A stretch of DNA of 64,000 nt, from assembly GCA_050946375.1 (NCBI GenBank), contig JBMNUT010000003.1, forward strand, positions 1 to 64,000, read 5' to 3'. The notes below the pieces were generated by a model. It worked only from the letters and a program-made list of their open reading frames with translations, did not search any database and had not been told where the DNA came from. Source of the stretch: UBA1794 sp050946375 (GTDB lineage: Bacteria; Bacteroidota; Bacteroidia; Bacteroidales; Bacteroidaceae). The first letter of the stretch is position 1. Each line of letters begins with the position of its first letter. Below, one piece after another: positions 49,618 through 58,980 of this stretch. Made by a program: the position numbers and the translations under genes.

Positions 49618-51204
49618 ATGATGGAACAAGATACTACATCTGCGCCGCGTAAGCGCGGAAGCAGACGTAAGCAGGACAACGCCGGCCTCCCGTTGGCCAG
49701 CGAGTACGGGAAACTGCCGCCTCAGGCTCCCGATTTTGAGGAAGCCGTGCTGGGAGCGATGATGTTGGAGAGCGATGCTTATCCGTTGGTGAGTGAGATT
49801 TTGCGGCCGGAGTCCTTCTATGAGCACAAGCACCAGTTGATTTATCAGGCGATTGTGGAGCTTTCGATGGCCCAGCAGCCGGTCGACATCCTGAGCGTGA
49901 CGGAACGTCTGCGCAGCAAGGGCGAGTTGGAAGAAGTGGGCGGGCCGTTCTATATCGCGCACTTGAGCGAGATGGTAGCCTCGGCGGCACATATCGAATA
50001 TCACGCGCGTATTATTGCCCAAAAATACTTGGCTCGTGAGCTGATCGCGTTCAGTACGCGGATATCGGGCAAGGCTTTTGACGAAACGAACGACGTGTAC
50101 GAAGTGATGCAGGAGGCGGAAGCCCGGCTTTTCGAGCTCTCGCAGTTGAATCAGAAGAAGGATTACACGCAAATCAACCCCGTTATTAACGAGGCCTACG
50201 AACTGATTAAGAAAGCGGCGGCCCGTACCGACGGTTTGAGTGGCCTGGAAAGCGGCTTTCATGCACTGGATAAGATTACGGCCGGATGGCAAAACAGTGA
50301 TTTGATTATTATCGCTGCCCGCCCGGCGATGGGAAAAACGGCTTTTGTGCTGTCGATGGCCAAGAATATTGCGGTGGATTTTCAGAACCCGGTGGCTTTC
50401 TTCTCGCTGGAGATGAGCAATGTGCAGCTTGTGAACCGCCTGATTTCGAATGTTTGCGAGATTCCGAGCGAGAAAATCCGTAACGGACAGCTCGCGCCCT
50501 ACGAGTGGCAGCAGCTGGATATCAAGCTGAAACAGCTGATCAATGCCCCTCTCTATGTGGACGATACGGCTTCGCTGTCCATTTTCGACTTGCGTACCAA
50601 GGCGCGGCGGCTGGTGAAAGAGCATGGCGTGAAGCTGATTATCATCGACTATCTGCAGCTGATGAACGGCGGCAAGACGGGCTACGGCAGCCGGCAAGAG
50701 GAAGTGAGCACCATATCCCGCTCGCTGAAGGGATTGGCGAAGGAGTTGCAGATTCCGATTATAGCCCTTTCGCAGTTGAACCGTAGCGTTGAGACGCGTG
50801 ACCCCAAGGAAGGCAAGCGTCCGCAGCTGAGCGATTTGCGTGAGTCGGGTGCCATTGAGCAGGATGCCGACATGGTTTGTTTTATTCACCGGCCTGAATA
50901 CTATAAGATATATGAGGACGAACGCGGAAACGACCTGCGCGGCCTGGCGGAGATTATCATCGCCAAGCATCGTAACGGCGCTGTGGGCGACGTGCGCCTG
51001 AGCTTCCGCGGAGAGTTTGTCAAGTTCTCCAATCCGGGCGAGGGGGAAACGGCTCCTTTCCCCGGCGAAGAGGCGGGAGTGATAGGCTCGAAGATGAACA
51101 ACAGCCACGTGGCTGCCGCGCCGGAGCCGTTCCCCCCGTCGATACCGCCCGAGGGAGGTGACCCGTTTGGGGGCATCGACACGTCTAATTTACCGCCGTT
51201 TTGA
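49618..51204 (+). CDS. dnaB: Replicative DNA helicase DnaB
   Basis: DnaB unwinds DNA at the replication fork. The 528 aa have the N-terminal primase-interaction domain (about 35-140, PPQAPDFEEAVLGAMMLE), the linker and the RecA-like motor. Walker A is IIAARPAMGKTAFVLSMA, followed by FFSLEMSNVQLVNRLI, Walker B IIIDYLQLMNG, the arginine-finger region RPQLSDLRESGAIEQDADMV and AKHRNGAVGDVRLSF. ATG at 49618 or 49621. The C-terminal roughly 50 residues are Pro/Gly-rich and specific to this lineage. No intein is present. Confidence 0.97.
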   Translation: MMEQDTTSAPRKRGSRRKQDNAGLPLASEYGKLPPQAPDFEEAVLGAMMLESDAYPLVSEILRPESFYEHKHQLIYQAIVELSMAQQPVDILSVTERLRSKGELEEVGGPFYIAHLSEMVASAAHIEYHARIIAQKYLARELIAFSTRISGKAFDETNDVYEVMQEAEARLFELSQLNQKKDYTQINPVINEAYELIKKAAARTDGLSGLESGFHALDKITAGWQNSDLIIIAARPAMGKTAFVLSMAKNIAVDFQNPVAFFSLEMSNVQLVNRLISNVCEIPSEKIRNGQLAPYEWQQLDIKLKQLINAPLYVDDTASLSIFDLRTKARRLVKEHGVKLIIIDYLQLMNGGKTGYGSRQEEVSTISRSLKGLAKELQIPIIALSQLNRSVETRDPKEGKRPQLSDLRESGAIEQDADMVCFIHRPEYYKIYEDERGNDLRGLAEIIIAKHRNGAVGDVRLSFRGEFVKFSNPGEGETAPFPGEEAGVIGSKMNNSHVAAAPEPFPPSIPPEGGDPFGGIDTSNLPPF

Positions 51205-51273
51205 AGCAATATATGTACATTTTTTGCGTTAATAAGGGCAAGTTCTAATGAAATTTCGATTGTTGAATCAAGC

Positions 51274-53763
51274 ATGAAAAAGATAGTTTTATTACTCTTC
51301 TGTGTGTGTGCCTCAGCGATGCTCCAGGCTCAGTCGCTTAACCTCTTGAACTCTTTGAGCGGGATGAGCCCCGGCGGGATAGACAAGCTCACGGAAAAGC
51401 AAATAGGGCAGATTGCTACGGAAATGGAGAATAACAAAATGAGCGTGGACCAGATGGAAAGTCAGGCTCAGCAGTATGGACTCTCCAAGCAGTCGGCAGC
51501 CCGCCTGAAAAGGCGCTTGGTGCGTTACAGCAGTGTGCAGGCGGAAAAGAAGGCAAAGCAAGACGCCGAACGGGATTTGGAAGAATATTTGCCGGAAGAC
51601 GAGGAACAGGAAATCAGAGAGCCTAAGGAGGAAGAAATATACGTGCTGGACAAACGGACCGGCAAGATGGTGAAAAAACTCCAGATATTTGGGCTTTCCA
51701 CTTTTCGCGACGCCAATTTGACGTTCGAGCCTAACTTGCGTATCGCAACTCCGGAAGACTATGTGCTGGGACCGGATGACGAATTGCTGATTGATATATA
51801 TGGAACTTCGGAGGCGAGCTACAATCTGTTCGTATCGCCCGAAGGAAAAATAAATATCCCCTATGTCGGGGTTCTGACCGTGGGGGGACTTACGATAAAC
51901 GATGCAAAGGGAGTGATAAAGAAACGCTTGTCATCTGTTTATCAGGGCATCTCTTCTGGAACGGTAGACGTAAGCATTGCGCTGGGCGACATACGGAGTA
52001 TTACGGTAAGCGTCATCGGTGAGGTGGCTTCGCCGGGCTCTTATACGATTCCCTCTTTGTCGTCTGTATATAATGCACTATATTTGTGCGGCGGACCGAC
52101 AGAGAATGCTTCTTTCCGCAAGGTACAGATTTCGCGGGGTAACCGCATCATCCAGGTCGTAGACTTGTATGATTTCCTGGTTTACGGGAAGAGTTCCACT
52201 GTTCGCCTGCAGGATCAGGACGTAATCAAGGTGCTTCCTTATAAAAACCGGGTTTCCATCTCGGGCGAGGTGAAGACTCCTGCCATTTATGAGATGAATG
52301 AATTTGAAACGGTGGGGGACTTGATTGAATTTGCGGGTGGCTTTTCGCAACATGCCTATCGCGACCGCGTAACGGCATACCGCAATACTCCGAAAGAGCG
52401 CTCGGTTATCGACGTGGCTCAGGCGGACTATGACAAGTTTTATACGGAAGTGGGCGATGAATATTTTGTAGGAAAGCTGATAGACCGCTTCGCCAATCGG
52501 GTACAGATACAGGGCTCTGTGTATCGTCCGGGTGAGTATGCTCTGGATGCCGGCATGCATGTGAGCGATTTGTTGAAGAAGGCCGACGGATTGCTGGACG
52601 ATGCTTTTTCTACGCGTGCCATTATTTTCAGACGGAATGTATTGAACCGTCCGGAAATGCTTTCCTTCTCTCCGGAAGATGTGCTCTCGGGAAAGAATGA
52701 TGTTTCCCTGCAACGGGAAGACTCCGTGCATGTGTATTCGTTGAAGGACATGATGGAAGACCAGACTATTTATGTGTCTGGAGCCGTTGTGGAAGGGGGA
52801 ACGTTTGATTTCGCAGAGGGTATGACGCTGAAGGATGCTATTTTGCTGGCAAAGGGCTTCACTTCCAAGGCCGATTTGAATGAGATTTTGCTTTTCCGGC
52901 AGAATGTTGATTTGGAAGACATCGAGACTGATAAGCAAAAGGCGATGAGCTTCCGTTTCTCGGTGGACAGCAAACTGGGATTTTCGGACAGTGTTTCGTC
53001 TTTCCGGCTGCAGAAAAATGACCGAATAACGGTGCGTTCGCTTTACGGACTGGAGGATATGCGCCGCGTAAGTATCGTGGGTGAGGTGAAATTCCCGGGC
53101 GATTATGTCATTTTGAGCAAGTCGCAGCGAATTTCCGACTTGATCGAAATGGCCGGAGGCTTGACGGAATATGCTTATCCCGAAGGTGCCTTTTTGATTC
53201 GGAAGCGTAACTTGTCCGACGCAGAGCGGCGGATGATGGAAGAAGTGAATGAGCAGCTGGAAGGGAAGGTCGGAGAAACTGACGAAGACGTGAATACCGA
53301 CTCTCTGAAACAGCGGCGCGCTTCGATACGGGAGTGGGACTTGGTCGGACTGGACTTGAAGCAAATTCTTGCGGAGCCGGGGTCGAAATACGATATCCTG
53401 TTGACTGAAGGCGACTCGATCAGCATTCCTCAGCAGTTGGAGACCGTCTTTGTGGAAGGCGAGGTGCTGCAACCGAATGCCATACGCTATGAAAAGGGAA
53501 AGAGTTTCTCCGATTATGTTCAAGAGGCCGGTGGATGTAGCTCGAAGGCTTGGAAGAAAGGTATGTATGTAGTGCATGCAAATGGTTCGGTCAAGGGCAC
53601 ACGCAGTTTCCTGGGCATACGGAGGTATCCCAAAGTGCTGCCGGGTTCGCGTATTGTGGTGCCGGAGAAAGAACAATCCGACAAGATGTCTACCGGCGAA
53701 GTGGTAACGCTCAGTTCGAGTATCGTCTCCATGGCTGCGATTATAGTAAGTTTGTTCAAGTAA
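51274..53763 (+). CDS. SLBB-domain polysaccharide export protein (Wza-like)
   Basis: The product has 829 aa with a signal peptide (MKKIVLLLFCVCASAMLQAQ). A helical region (about 30-110) precedes the Poly_export domain (YVLGPDDELLIDIYGTSEAS, VSPEGKINIPYVGVLTVGG). About six SLBB beta-grasp repeats follow (for example VSISGEVKTPAIYEMNEFETVGDLIEFAGG and VSIVGEVKFPGDYVILSKSQRISDLIEMAGG). A C-terminal hydrophobic segment (VVTLSSSIVSMAAIIVSLFK) ends the protein. It forms the outer-membrane/periplasmic conduit for capsule or exopolysaccharide. Followed at 16 bp by a Wzz-like gene, its usual partner. Confidence 0.92.
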   Translation: MKKIVLLLFCVCASAMLQAQSLNLLNSLSGMSPGGIDKLTEKQIGQIATEMENNKMSVDQMESQAQQYGLSKQSAARLKRRLVRYSSVQAEKKAKQDAERDLEEYLPEDEEQEIREPKEEEIYVLDKRTGKMVKKLQIFGLSTFRDANLTFEPNLRIATPEDYVLGPDDELLIDIYGTSEASYNLFVSPEGKINIPYVGVLTVGGLTINDAKGVIKKRLSSVYQGISSGTVDVSIALGDIRSITVSVIGEVASPGSYTIPSLSSVYNALYLCGGPTENASFRKVQISRGNRIIQVVDLYDFLVYGKSSTVRLQDQDVIKVLPYKNRVSISGEVKTPAIYEMNEFETVGDLIEFAGGFSQHAYRDRVTAYRNTPKERSVIDVAQADYDKFYTEVGDEYFVGKLIDRFANRVQIQGSVYRPGEYALDAGMHVSDLLKKADGLLDDAFSTRAIIFRRNVLNRPEMLSFSPEDVLSGKNDVSLQREDSVHVYSLKDMMEDQTIYVSGAVVEGGTFDFAEGMTLKDAILLAKGFTSKADLNEILLFRQNVDLEDIETDKQKAMSFRFSVDSKLGFSDSVSSFRLQKNDRITVRSLYGLEDMRRVSIVGEVKFPGDYVILSKSQRISDLIEMAGGLTEYAYPEGAFLIRKRNLSDAERRMMEEVNEQLEGKVGETDEDVNTDSLKQRRASIREWDLVGLDLKQILAEPGSKYDILLTEGDSISIPQQLETVFVEGEVLQPNAIRYEKGKSFSDYVQEAGGCSSKAWKKGMYVVHANGSVKGTRSFLGIRRYPKVLPGSRIVVPEKEQSDKMSTGEVVTLSSSIVSMAAIIVSLFK

Positions 53764-53779
53764 GTTTAGCATACGAGAA

Positions 53780-54895
53780 GTGATGAAAGTACAAGCATCT
53801 CAATCGCCGGAGTACGTGTCGGTCCGTATATTGAAGGCTTCATATTCCGACTGGAAGCGTTTCCTTTTGGCGCGGCGCCGGAAGATTATCGTCATATGGG
53901 CTTTTGTATTGGTAATTTCTTTTATAGCTTCTTTCCTTATCCCGCGGAAGTATACGGCTACGTTGAGTTTTGCTTTGCAAAATGAGGAGTCGGCTGGCGG
54001 ACTTTCGGACTTGGCTTCTCAGTTTGGGCTTAGTCTGGGAGGCGGTTCTATGGGCGCTTTTGGAGGAGACAACCTGTTCGAGTTGCTCCAGTCGCGGACG
54101 ATGGTGGAGCGTACTCTGCTGAAAAAACAGGATATCGGCGAAGGAGGAAAGCCGACGAATCTGCTGAATCTTTATCTCGATACGTATGAGTTTCCCGAAA
54201 GCTGGAAGAAGAGCAAAGACCCGGTCATAGCCTCGTTGTCTTTTCCGGTAGACCAGCCACGTGAAACGTTCTCCCGTGCTCAGGATAGTATCATGCAAAT
54301 TGTCACAAAGACAATTCTGGAGAAGCAGTTGACGGTAGAGAAACGTAATAAGAAGCTGAGCATTGGCGATATTTCCTTTATTTCCGAAAACGAACGTCTC
54401 TCCAAACTTTTTGTAGAGAACCTGATGGATGTGACGGGAGCCTATTACATTCAGACCAAAACGAAGCGTTCTTATGAGAATTTCATGAATCTGAAGCATG
54501 AAGTAGATTCCATTCGTGCCCTTTACATAAAGGCCGTTCATTCGCAGGCTTCCGCTGTTGACAGTTCACCCAATGCCATACGCCAGTCGGGGCTGACCGG
54601 AGTGGTGGAACGCACTACGGAGATGCAGTACTTGGCTGCTACTTATGCTGAAATGAAGTCGAATCTGGAGTTAGCACGCGTCTCGATGAATACGAATGCT
54701 CCTCTGATAGACGTGATTGATGCGCCGATTTATCCGTTGAAGGTCACTAAGTATGGAAAATTAAAGTCGATAGTTGTAGGCGGTTTCTTGGGTGGGGTCA
54801 TTTCGTTGCTGTGGTATTCTGCCGTTTTCTTCTGGAAAGAGTGGAAGAAACGCAATGAGCAACCGGCTCTTTCCGATGCTTCGCTTCCCTCCTGA
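53780..54895 (+). CDS. Wzz-type chain-length determinant protein
   Basis: The product has 371 aa with two transmembrane helices (IIVIWAFVLVISFIASFLI, about 36-54; SIVVGGFLGGVISLLWYSAV, about 330-349) flanking a periplasmic coiled-coil domain with the Wzz motif RKYTATLSFAL. The IDAPIYPLKVTK segment before helix 2 is the family's Pro-rich hallmark. No C-terminal tyrosine kinase is attached. It controls polymer length with the SLBB exporter just upstream. Confidence 0.88.
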   Translation: MMKVQASQSPEYVSVRILKASYSDWKRFLLARRRKIIVIWAFVLVISFIASFLIPRKYTATLSFALQNEESAGGLSDLASQFGLSLGGGSMGAFGGDNLFELLQSRTMVERTLLKKQDIGEGGKPTNLLNLYLDTYEFPESWKKSKDPVIASLSFPVDQPRETFSRAQDSIMQIVTKTILEKQLTVEKRNKKLSIGDISFISENERLSKLFVENLMDVTGAYYIQTKTKRSYENFMNLKHEVDSIRALYIKAVHSQASAVDSSPNAIRQSGLTGVVERTTEMQYLAATYAEMKSNLELARVSMNTNAPLIDVIDAPIYPLKVTKYGKLKSIVVGGFLGGVISLLWYSAVFFWKEWKKRNEQPALSDASLPS

Positions 54896-54930
54896 GAGAG
54901 GCGGGCATTGGAAAATTCCTTGCGTGATTT

Positions 54931-55004
54931 GGGAAAAAGGTGAGGCACTTTTTGAGAAAATCGGCAAGGCAAATTAAGAAAACCTGCAAGGCAAATTAAG
55001 AAAA
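54931..55004. repeat. Dispersed repeat copy J with a 19-bp tandem duplication
   Basis: Contains GGCACTTTTTGAGAAAATCGG. GCAAGGCAAATTAAGAAAA occurs twice, at 54964-54982 and 54986-55004 (22-bp period), ending two bases before the next ATG. Confidence 0.75.
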
Positions 55005-55005
55005 G

Positions 55006-56436
55006 ATGCTGTTCCTTCCACTGCTTGTATTGGGTATTGTCCTTTATATCATTGGACGCCGGGTTTCTTCGGCGCTCATCTTTTTTTTCTTTTGCCTGGA
55101 CGGTTATCAGATAGTCCCTTACCCGGATGTGCTGTTCAATACGCACTTGGGAATTTCCAAGGCATACGACTTTGCCCTTATTTACGTACTTTTCCTCTTT
55201 TTCTACGGGCTGCATCGTTATAAGGATTTCATTCCGCGCAATTTGATGACCCGCTTGATCGGGCTTTTTACGCTTCTGCTGTTTGCAGTGATGGCCTTTA
55301 GTCTGTTCTATTACCATATCCCTGCTTCGGAAGTGGTGCGTACCATACGCCCTTATTTCCTGGTTTTGGCTTATTTCCCCCTGCGTCGGTTGACTTACGA
55401 GCAGTACAGTAAGGTGGTGTATGCCCTGTGGATTATAACATACGCACAGTCTTTGTTGTTTATCTTGCAGGCCATTCTGGGAATCCCCTTGCTCAATGAT
55501 GCATTGGGGGGCAATCCGGCAGATTTTATCTTCAAGCGTTATTACAATTATCCTAACCTTTTGTATTTGGCGGCCTATCTGTCGTGGTTTGCCCGCTATC
55601 CTTTTCATTCTTCTTTGCTGCGCAAATCGGCGCTTTGCATCTTCTCTTTTGCCGTTTATCTGACCTTCTCGCGCGCCGCTCTGGCCGAATATCTGTTCCT
55701 GATAGGGATTGGTTATGTCTTGAAGATGGGAGGAAGTAACCGTTGGCGCATGTTGCTTGTGGGAATTCCGGCTTTTTTGATATTTATTTCGGCATTGGCT
55801 TTTGTGATGCTCAAGGCACAAGGTGGCCGAACGGCTACCGACATTCAGAATGTTATGGCGGGTGATTTCATAGAAGTGGCGCAGTCTGAGGCCGGGGCGG
55901 AGTTCTCCATAGAATCGGATGCAACCTTTATTTTCCGTATGGCCTTGACTTTTGAGCGTCTTTTAGACGTTATTTCCACTCCGAGCAGCCTGGTTCTCGG
56001 AAAGGGGCTGTCTACGGAAGGGTCGGCCTATACGAAAAATCATTTTAATTACTATATTGGCCTGACCACCTCGCAGACTGGCGAGGTTGCCCAGCTGGAT
56101 ACGGCTGATATTTCGTGGTCCTTGCTGTTTTTGCGCTTCGGCATTGTGGGTACAGTGCTTTACGTGACAGGCTTTTTTGTATTGGCTTTCTACTTTTTGC
56201 GGACGCAGAAAAGGCTGTCTTTGTTGTATGGACCGACGGAAACTGACTCTGCCCCACATTCTTTGGGGCTGGCTTTGTTTATTTTTATGTTGATGATTTT
56301 CTGTAACTCGTTGGTGAGTGATTCTCTTTATACCATTACTTTTTATCTGCCGGTACTGTTGTTTTTCGACCGGCCTTACCTGTTTTCCGGAGACGGGGAG
56401 TTTGAAGAGAAGGAAGCGTATGCATTCCATCTCTGA
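55006..56436 (+). CDS. O-antigen ligase/polymerase-like membrane protein
   Basis: The product has 476 aa and about 11 transmembrane segments (LFLPLLVLGIVLYIIGRR, LIGLFTLLLFAVMAFSLFY, LFIFMLMIFCNSLVSDSLY). A large extracytoplasmic loop lies at about 280-360 (VLGKGLSTEGSAYTKNHFNYY). The build resembles Wzy polymerases and WaaL ligases, which have little sequence conservation. It follows the SLBB and Wzz genes on the same strand, supporting a role in polymerising or ligating the exported polysaccharide. Confidence 0.65.
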   Translation: MLFLPLLVLGIVLYIIGRRVSSALIFFFFCLDGYQIVPYPDVLFNTHLGISKAYDFALIYVLFLFFYGLHRYKDFIPRNLMTRLIGLFTLLLFAVMAFSLFYYHIPASEVVRTIRPYFLVLAYFPLRRLTYEQYSKVVYALWIITYAQSLLFILQAILGIPLLNDALGGNPADFIFKRYYNYPNLLYLAAYLSWFARYPFHSSLLRKSALCIFSFAVYLTFSRAALAEYLFLIGIGYVLKMGGSNRWRMLLVGIPAFLIFISALAFVMLKAQGGRTATDIQNVMAGDFIEVAQSEAGAEFSIESDATFIFRMALTFERLLDVISTPSSLVLGKGLSTEGSAYTKNHFNYYIGLTTSQTGEVAQLDTADISWSLLFLRFGIVGTVLYVTGFFVLAFYFLRTQKRLSLLYGPTETDSAPHSLGLALFIFMLMIFCNSLVSDSLYTITFYLPVLLFFDRPYLFSGDGEFEEKEAYAFHL

Positions 56437-56455
56437 TTCCCTCTCTTGGGCGATT

Positions 56456-57397
56456 TTAACGGTACTTGCTTTCTTCCTGGTCGTCCAGGATGCTCAGATA
56501 CGAGTTGTAGCGTGAAATGCTGATTTGGTGCTCTTCGATGGCTTTGAGGACAGCGCATCCCGGTTCGTTGCGGTGCGTGCAGTTGTTAAAACGGCAGTGC
56601 GCCGAAGTGCGGAATATCTCGGGAAAGTAGTGACCGACTTCTTCTTTTTCGAAATCGAACGTGCCAAATCCTTTAATTCCCGGCGTGTCTATCAAATATC
56701 CTCCCTGAGGAAGCGGAAACATCTCGCTGAAAGTGGTCGTATGCATGCCGCTTTGGTGGGTTTCCGATATGGCGGCTGTTTTTTGGTGCACGCCGGGTAT
56801 GAGGGCGTTCAGCAGGGTCGACTTGCCTACGCCGCTGTGTCCGGACAGAAGGGTAATCTTTCCGGCAATCAGGTCCTGCAGTTCTGCAATTCCCTCCTCC
56901 TTGAGGGCGGAAATGCGGAGGCACTTGTAGCCAATAGTTTCGTATAGATATACCAGTCCCTGCAGATATTTTTCTTCTTCCGGGCTTAGTTCGTCTATTT
57001 TGTTGAAAAGGATGACGACGGGTACGTTGTATGCTTCGGCCGAAGCCAGGAAGCGGTCGATGAAAGTCGTTGAGGTTTCCGGCCTGCTTACGGTGACCAT
57101 CAGCAGCGAAAGGTCGACGTTTGCAGCCAGGATATGCGATTGTTTGCTCAGATTGGAAGCCTTGCGGATGATGTAGTTCTTGCGGTCACGGATTTCGGTG
57201 ATGAGGGCCGTGTTGTCTCCTGCCCCGGTAATGAACACGTGGTCGCCCACAGCCACCGGATTGGTGCTGCGTATTCCGCGCAAACGGAAGTTCCCCTTGA
57301 TTTTGCAGTCTACGATTTTTCCGTCTTGCGTCAGGACCTGGTACCAACTCCCCGTGTTCCGAATGATTAGTCCTTCGCCGGTCTGCTCTTTTTCCAT
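56456..57397 (-). CDS. rsgA: Ribosome small subunit-dependent GTPase RsgA
   Basis: RsgA checks late 30S maturation. The 313 aa have an N-terminal OB domain (FRLRGIRSTNPVAVGDHVFI) and a circularly permuted GTPase with VILFNKID, LSGHSGVGKSTLLNALIPG and DTPGIKGFG. A zinc-binding C-terminal site (CRFNNCTHRNEPGCAV, Cys-His-Cys) closes the protein. Downstream of frr with a hairpin in the gap. Confidence 0.95.
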   Translation of the reverse strand: MEKEQTGEGLIIRNTGSWYQVLTQDGKIVDCKIKGNFRLRGIRSTNPVAVGDHVFITGAGDNTALITEIRDRKNYIIRKASNLSKQSHILAANVDLSLLMVTVSRPETSTTFIDRFLASAEAYNVPVVILFNKIDELSPEEEKYLQGLVYLYETIGYKCLRISALKEEGIAELQDLIAGKITLLSGHSGVGKSTLLNALIPGVHQKTAAISETHQSGMHTTTFSEMFPLPQGGYLIDTPGIKGFGTFDFEKEEVGHYFPEIFRTSAHCRFNNCTHRNEPGCAVLKAIEEHQISISRYNSYLSILDDQEESKYR

Positions 57398-57418
57398 AGG
57401 GCTTTTAAAGAAATAAAT

Positions 57419-57446
57419 CAGGCTCTATTGGGCAGAATAGAGCCTG
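57419..57446 (-). terminator. Hairpin between frr and rsgA
   Basis: Perfect 11-bp arms CAGGCTCTATT (57419-57429) and AATAGAGCCTG (57436-57446). T-rich sequence follows on the minus strand (ATTTATTTCTTT). It ends frr and may limit readthrough into rsgA, whose start is 22 bp away. Confidence 0.85.
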
Positions 57447-57485
57447 TTTTAAGAAATATAACAGTATAGATGAAACGGTCATGGC

Positions 57486-58046
57486 CTATACGGTCATGAT
57501 TTCTTTCTCTTTTCCGGCGAGCATGTCCTCTACCTTTTTAATATAGCTGTCGTGCAGTTTCTGCAACTTGGCTTCTGCGTCTTTCTCCGCGTCTTCGGGA
57601 AGTCCGTCTTTCACTGCCTTTTTCAGTTTGTCGAGCGTATCGCGGCGAGCATTGCGGATGCTGATTTTTCCCGTTTCGCCTTCCTTATTACATTGTTTTA
57701 CGAGGGCGCGGCGGCGTTCTTCCGTAAGGGGCGGGATGCCGAGGCGGATGATTTCGCCGTTGTTCTCCGGGGTAATTCCCAAATCCGAGTCGATAATTGC
57801 TTTTTCGATTACGCGGAACATGTTTTTGTCCCAAGGCTTGATGGAAATGGTGCGTGCATCGGGCGTATTGACGGCTGCAACGTTGTTGATGGGTACCATC
57901 GTTCCGTAAGAGTCTACCTTGATTCCGTCGAGCAGGCGCGTGCTTGCTTTGCCGGCGCGGATGTGGGCCAATGCGTCATCCAGGTACATTACGGCCATTT
58001 CCATCTTATCTTTTACTTCGTTGAGTGTTTCGTTTACGTCTAACAT
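57486..58046 (-). CDS. frr: Ribosome recycling factor
   Basis: RRF splits post-termination ribosomes with EF-G. The product has 186 aa from the ATG at 58044-58046; the longer reading starts upstream of the promoter at 58086. Motifs are HIRAGKASTRLLDGIKVDSYG, NVAAVNTPDARTISIKPWD, LGIPPLTEERRRALVKQ and SIRNARRDTLDKLKK. Length is normal. A divergent metal-permease gene shares the promoter region. Confidence 0.96.
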   Translation of the reverse strand: MLDVNETLNEVKDKMEMAVMYLDDALAHIRAGKASTRLLDGIKVDSYGTMVPINNVAAVNTPDARTISIKPWDKNMFRVIEKAIIDSDLGITPENNGEIIRLGIPPLTEERRRALVKQCNKEGETGKISIRNARRDTLDKLKKAVKDGLPEDAEKDAEAKLQKLHDSYIKKVEDMLAGKEKEIMTV

Positions 58047-58085
58047 ATGGTATCTATGGATTAGTTGGTTTTTGTGATTCGTGAG

Positions 58086-58117
58086 CAAAAGTAAAAGTTT
58101 TATTTTTCTTCTGCAAG
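58086..58117 (-). promoter_or_regulatory. Promoter of frr
   Basis: On the minus strand, -33 CTTG (58114-58117), a 20-bp spacer and -7 TACTTTTG (58086-58093), 40 bp before the frr ATG. It is interleaved with the divergent permease promoter. Confidence 0.7.
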
Positions 58118-58126
58118 AGAAAGGCC

Positions 58127-58134
58127 TAACTTTG
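58127..58134 (+). promoter_or_regulatory. -7 box for the metal ABC permease gene
   Basis: TAACTTTG, exact TAnnTTTG, 28 bp before the ATG at 58162. It supports that start over a GTG at 58081. The -33 region is only T-rich. Confidence 0.6.
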
Positions 58135-58161
58135 CGCAGCCAATTTGTGAGGGATATATTT

Positions 58162-58980
58162 ATGGATGTTTTCGAACTTATCTTCTTCCGCAATGCATTG
58201 CTGGGTGCTTTTCTGGCTTCGGTGGCATGCGGAATCGTGGGAACCTATATTGTAGTGCGTCGTCTGGTATTCATTTGTGGAGGAATTACGCATGCTTCTC
58301 TGGGCGGGGTGGGCATCGCTCTGTATATGGGTTGGCCCCCTCTGTGGCCGGCCTTGGGCTTTTCCATATTGTCAGCCCTGGGTATCCGGAAACTGGCGGG
58401 CGACAAGGAAGAACGGGAGGACTCGCTGATAGCTGTCTTCTGGACTTTCGGTATGGCCGTGGGCATTCTGTTTGCGTTCCTTACGCCGGGCTACGGGGCG
58501 GACCTCACTACTTATCTGTTTGGCAATATCTTGACGATTACTGCATCCGACTTATATCTATCGGGGGCGGTGGTTTTTGTATTACTGCTGGGCTGCGCTC
58601 TGTTTTTCCGGCCTTTTGCGGCAATGGCCTTCGACGCGGATTTCATGCAGACACGCGGTTTGCCGGTGCGGGCCATGGAGTATGTCATGATTGTGCTTAC
58701 TGCCGTGACGGTAGTGGCTGTGCTTCGTATCGTAGGCATAGTGCTGGCGCTCGCTTTGCTGACGATTCCGCAGATGACGGCCAACCTGTTTACCAACCGT
58801 CTGCGCCCGATGATGGTTTTGTCCATCGGGTTGGCTTTCGGAGTATGCCTGTGCGGATTGGTTGTGTCTTATTTTCTGAATATTCCTTCGGGTTCTTCCA
58901 TCATTGTGTGTGCCTGCCTGGTGTATGTCGTGGCGCGGCTTTGGAAGAAGTGCCGTAGGCGTTATCGCGTTGTATCATAG
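58162..58980 (+). CDS. Metal ABC transporter permease (ZnuB/MntB family)
   Basis: The product has 272 aa and eight or nine transmembrane helices. It begins FELIFFRNALLGAFLASVACGIVGTYIVVRRLVFICGGITHASLGGVG, the ABC-3 family start. ALALLTIPQMTANLFTNRLRPM-type coupling residues and a C-terminal YFLNIPSGSSIIVCACLVYV follow. It imports Zn2+ or Mn2+ with an ATPase and a binding protein that are not encoded next to it here. The last 6 bp overlap the convergent methyltransferase gene. Confidence 0.9.
   Translation: MDVFELIFFRNALLGAFLASVACGIVGTYIVVRRLVFICGGITHASLGGVGIALYMGWPPLWPALGFSILSALGIRKLAGDKEEREDSLIAVFWTFGMAVGILFAFLTPGYGADLTTYLFGNILTITASDLYLSGAVVFVLLLGCALFFRPFAAMAFDADFMQTRGLPVRAMEYVMIVLTAVTVVAVLRIVGIVLALALLTIPQMTANLFTNRLRPMMVLSIGLAFGVCLCGLVVSYFLNIPSGSSIIVCACLVYVVARLWKKCRRRYRVVS

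Noticed and set aside
49528..51108. N-terminal extension of ispE to an 813-codon product
   Set aside because: The extension is antisense to dnaB. The conserved GHMP start MIVFPNAKINLG and a -7 box at 49559 place the start at 49527.
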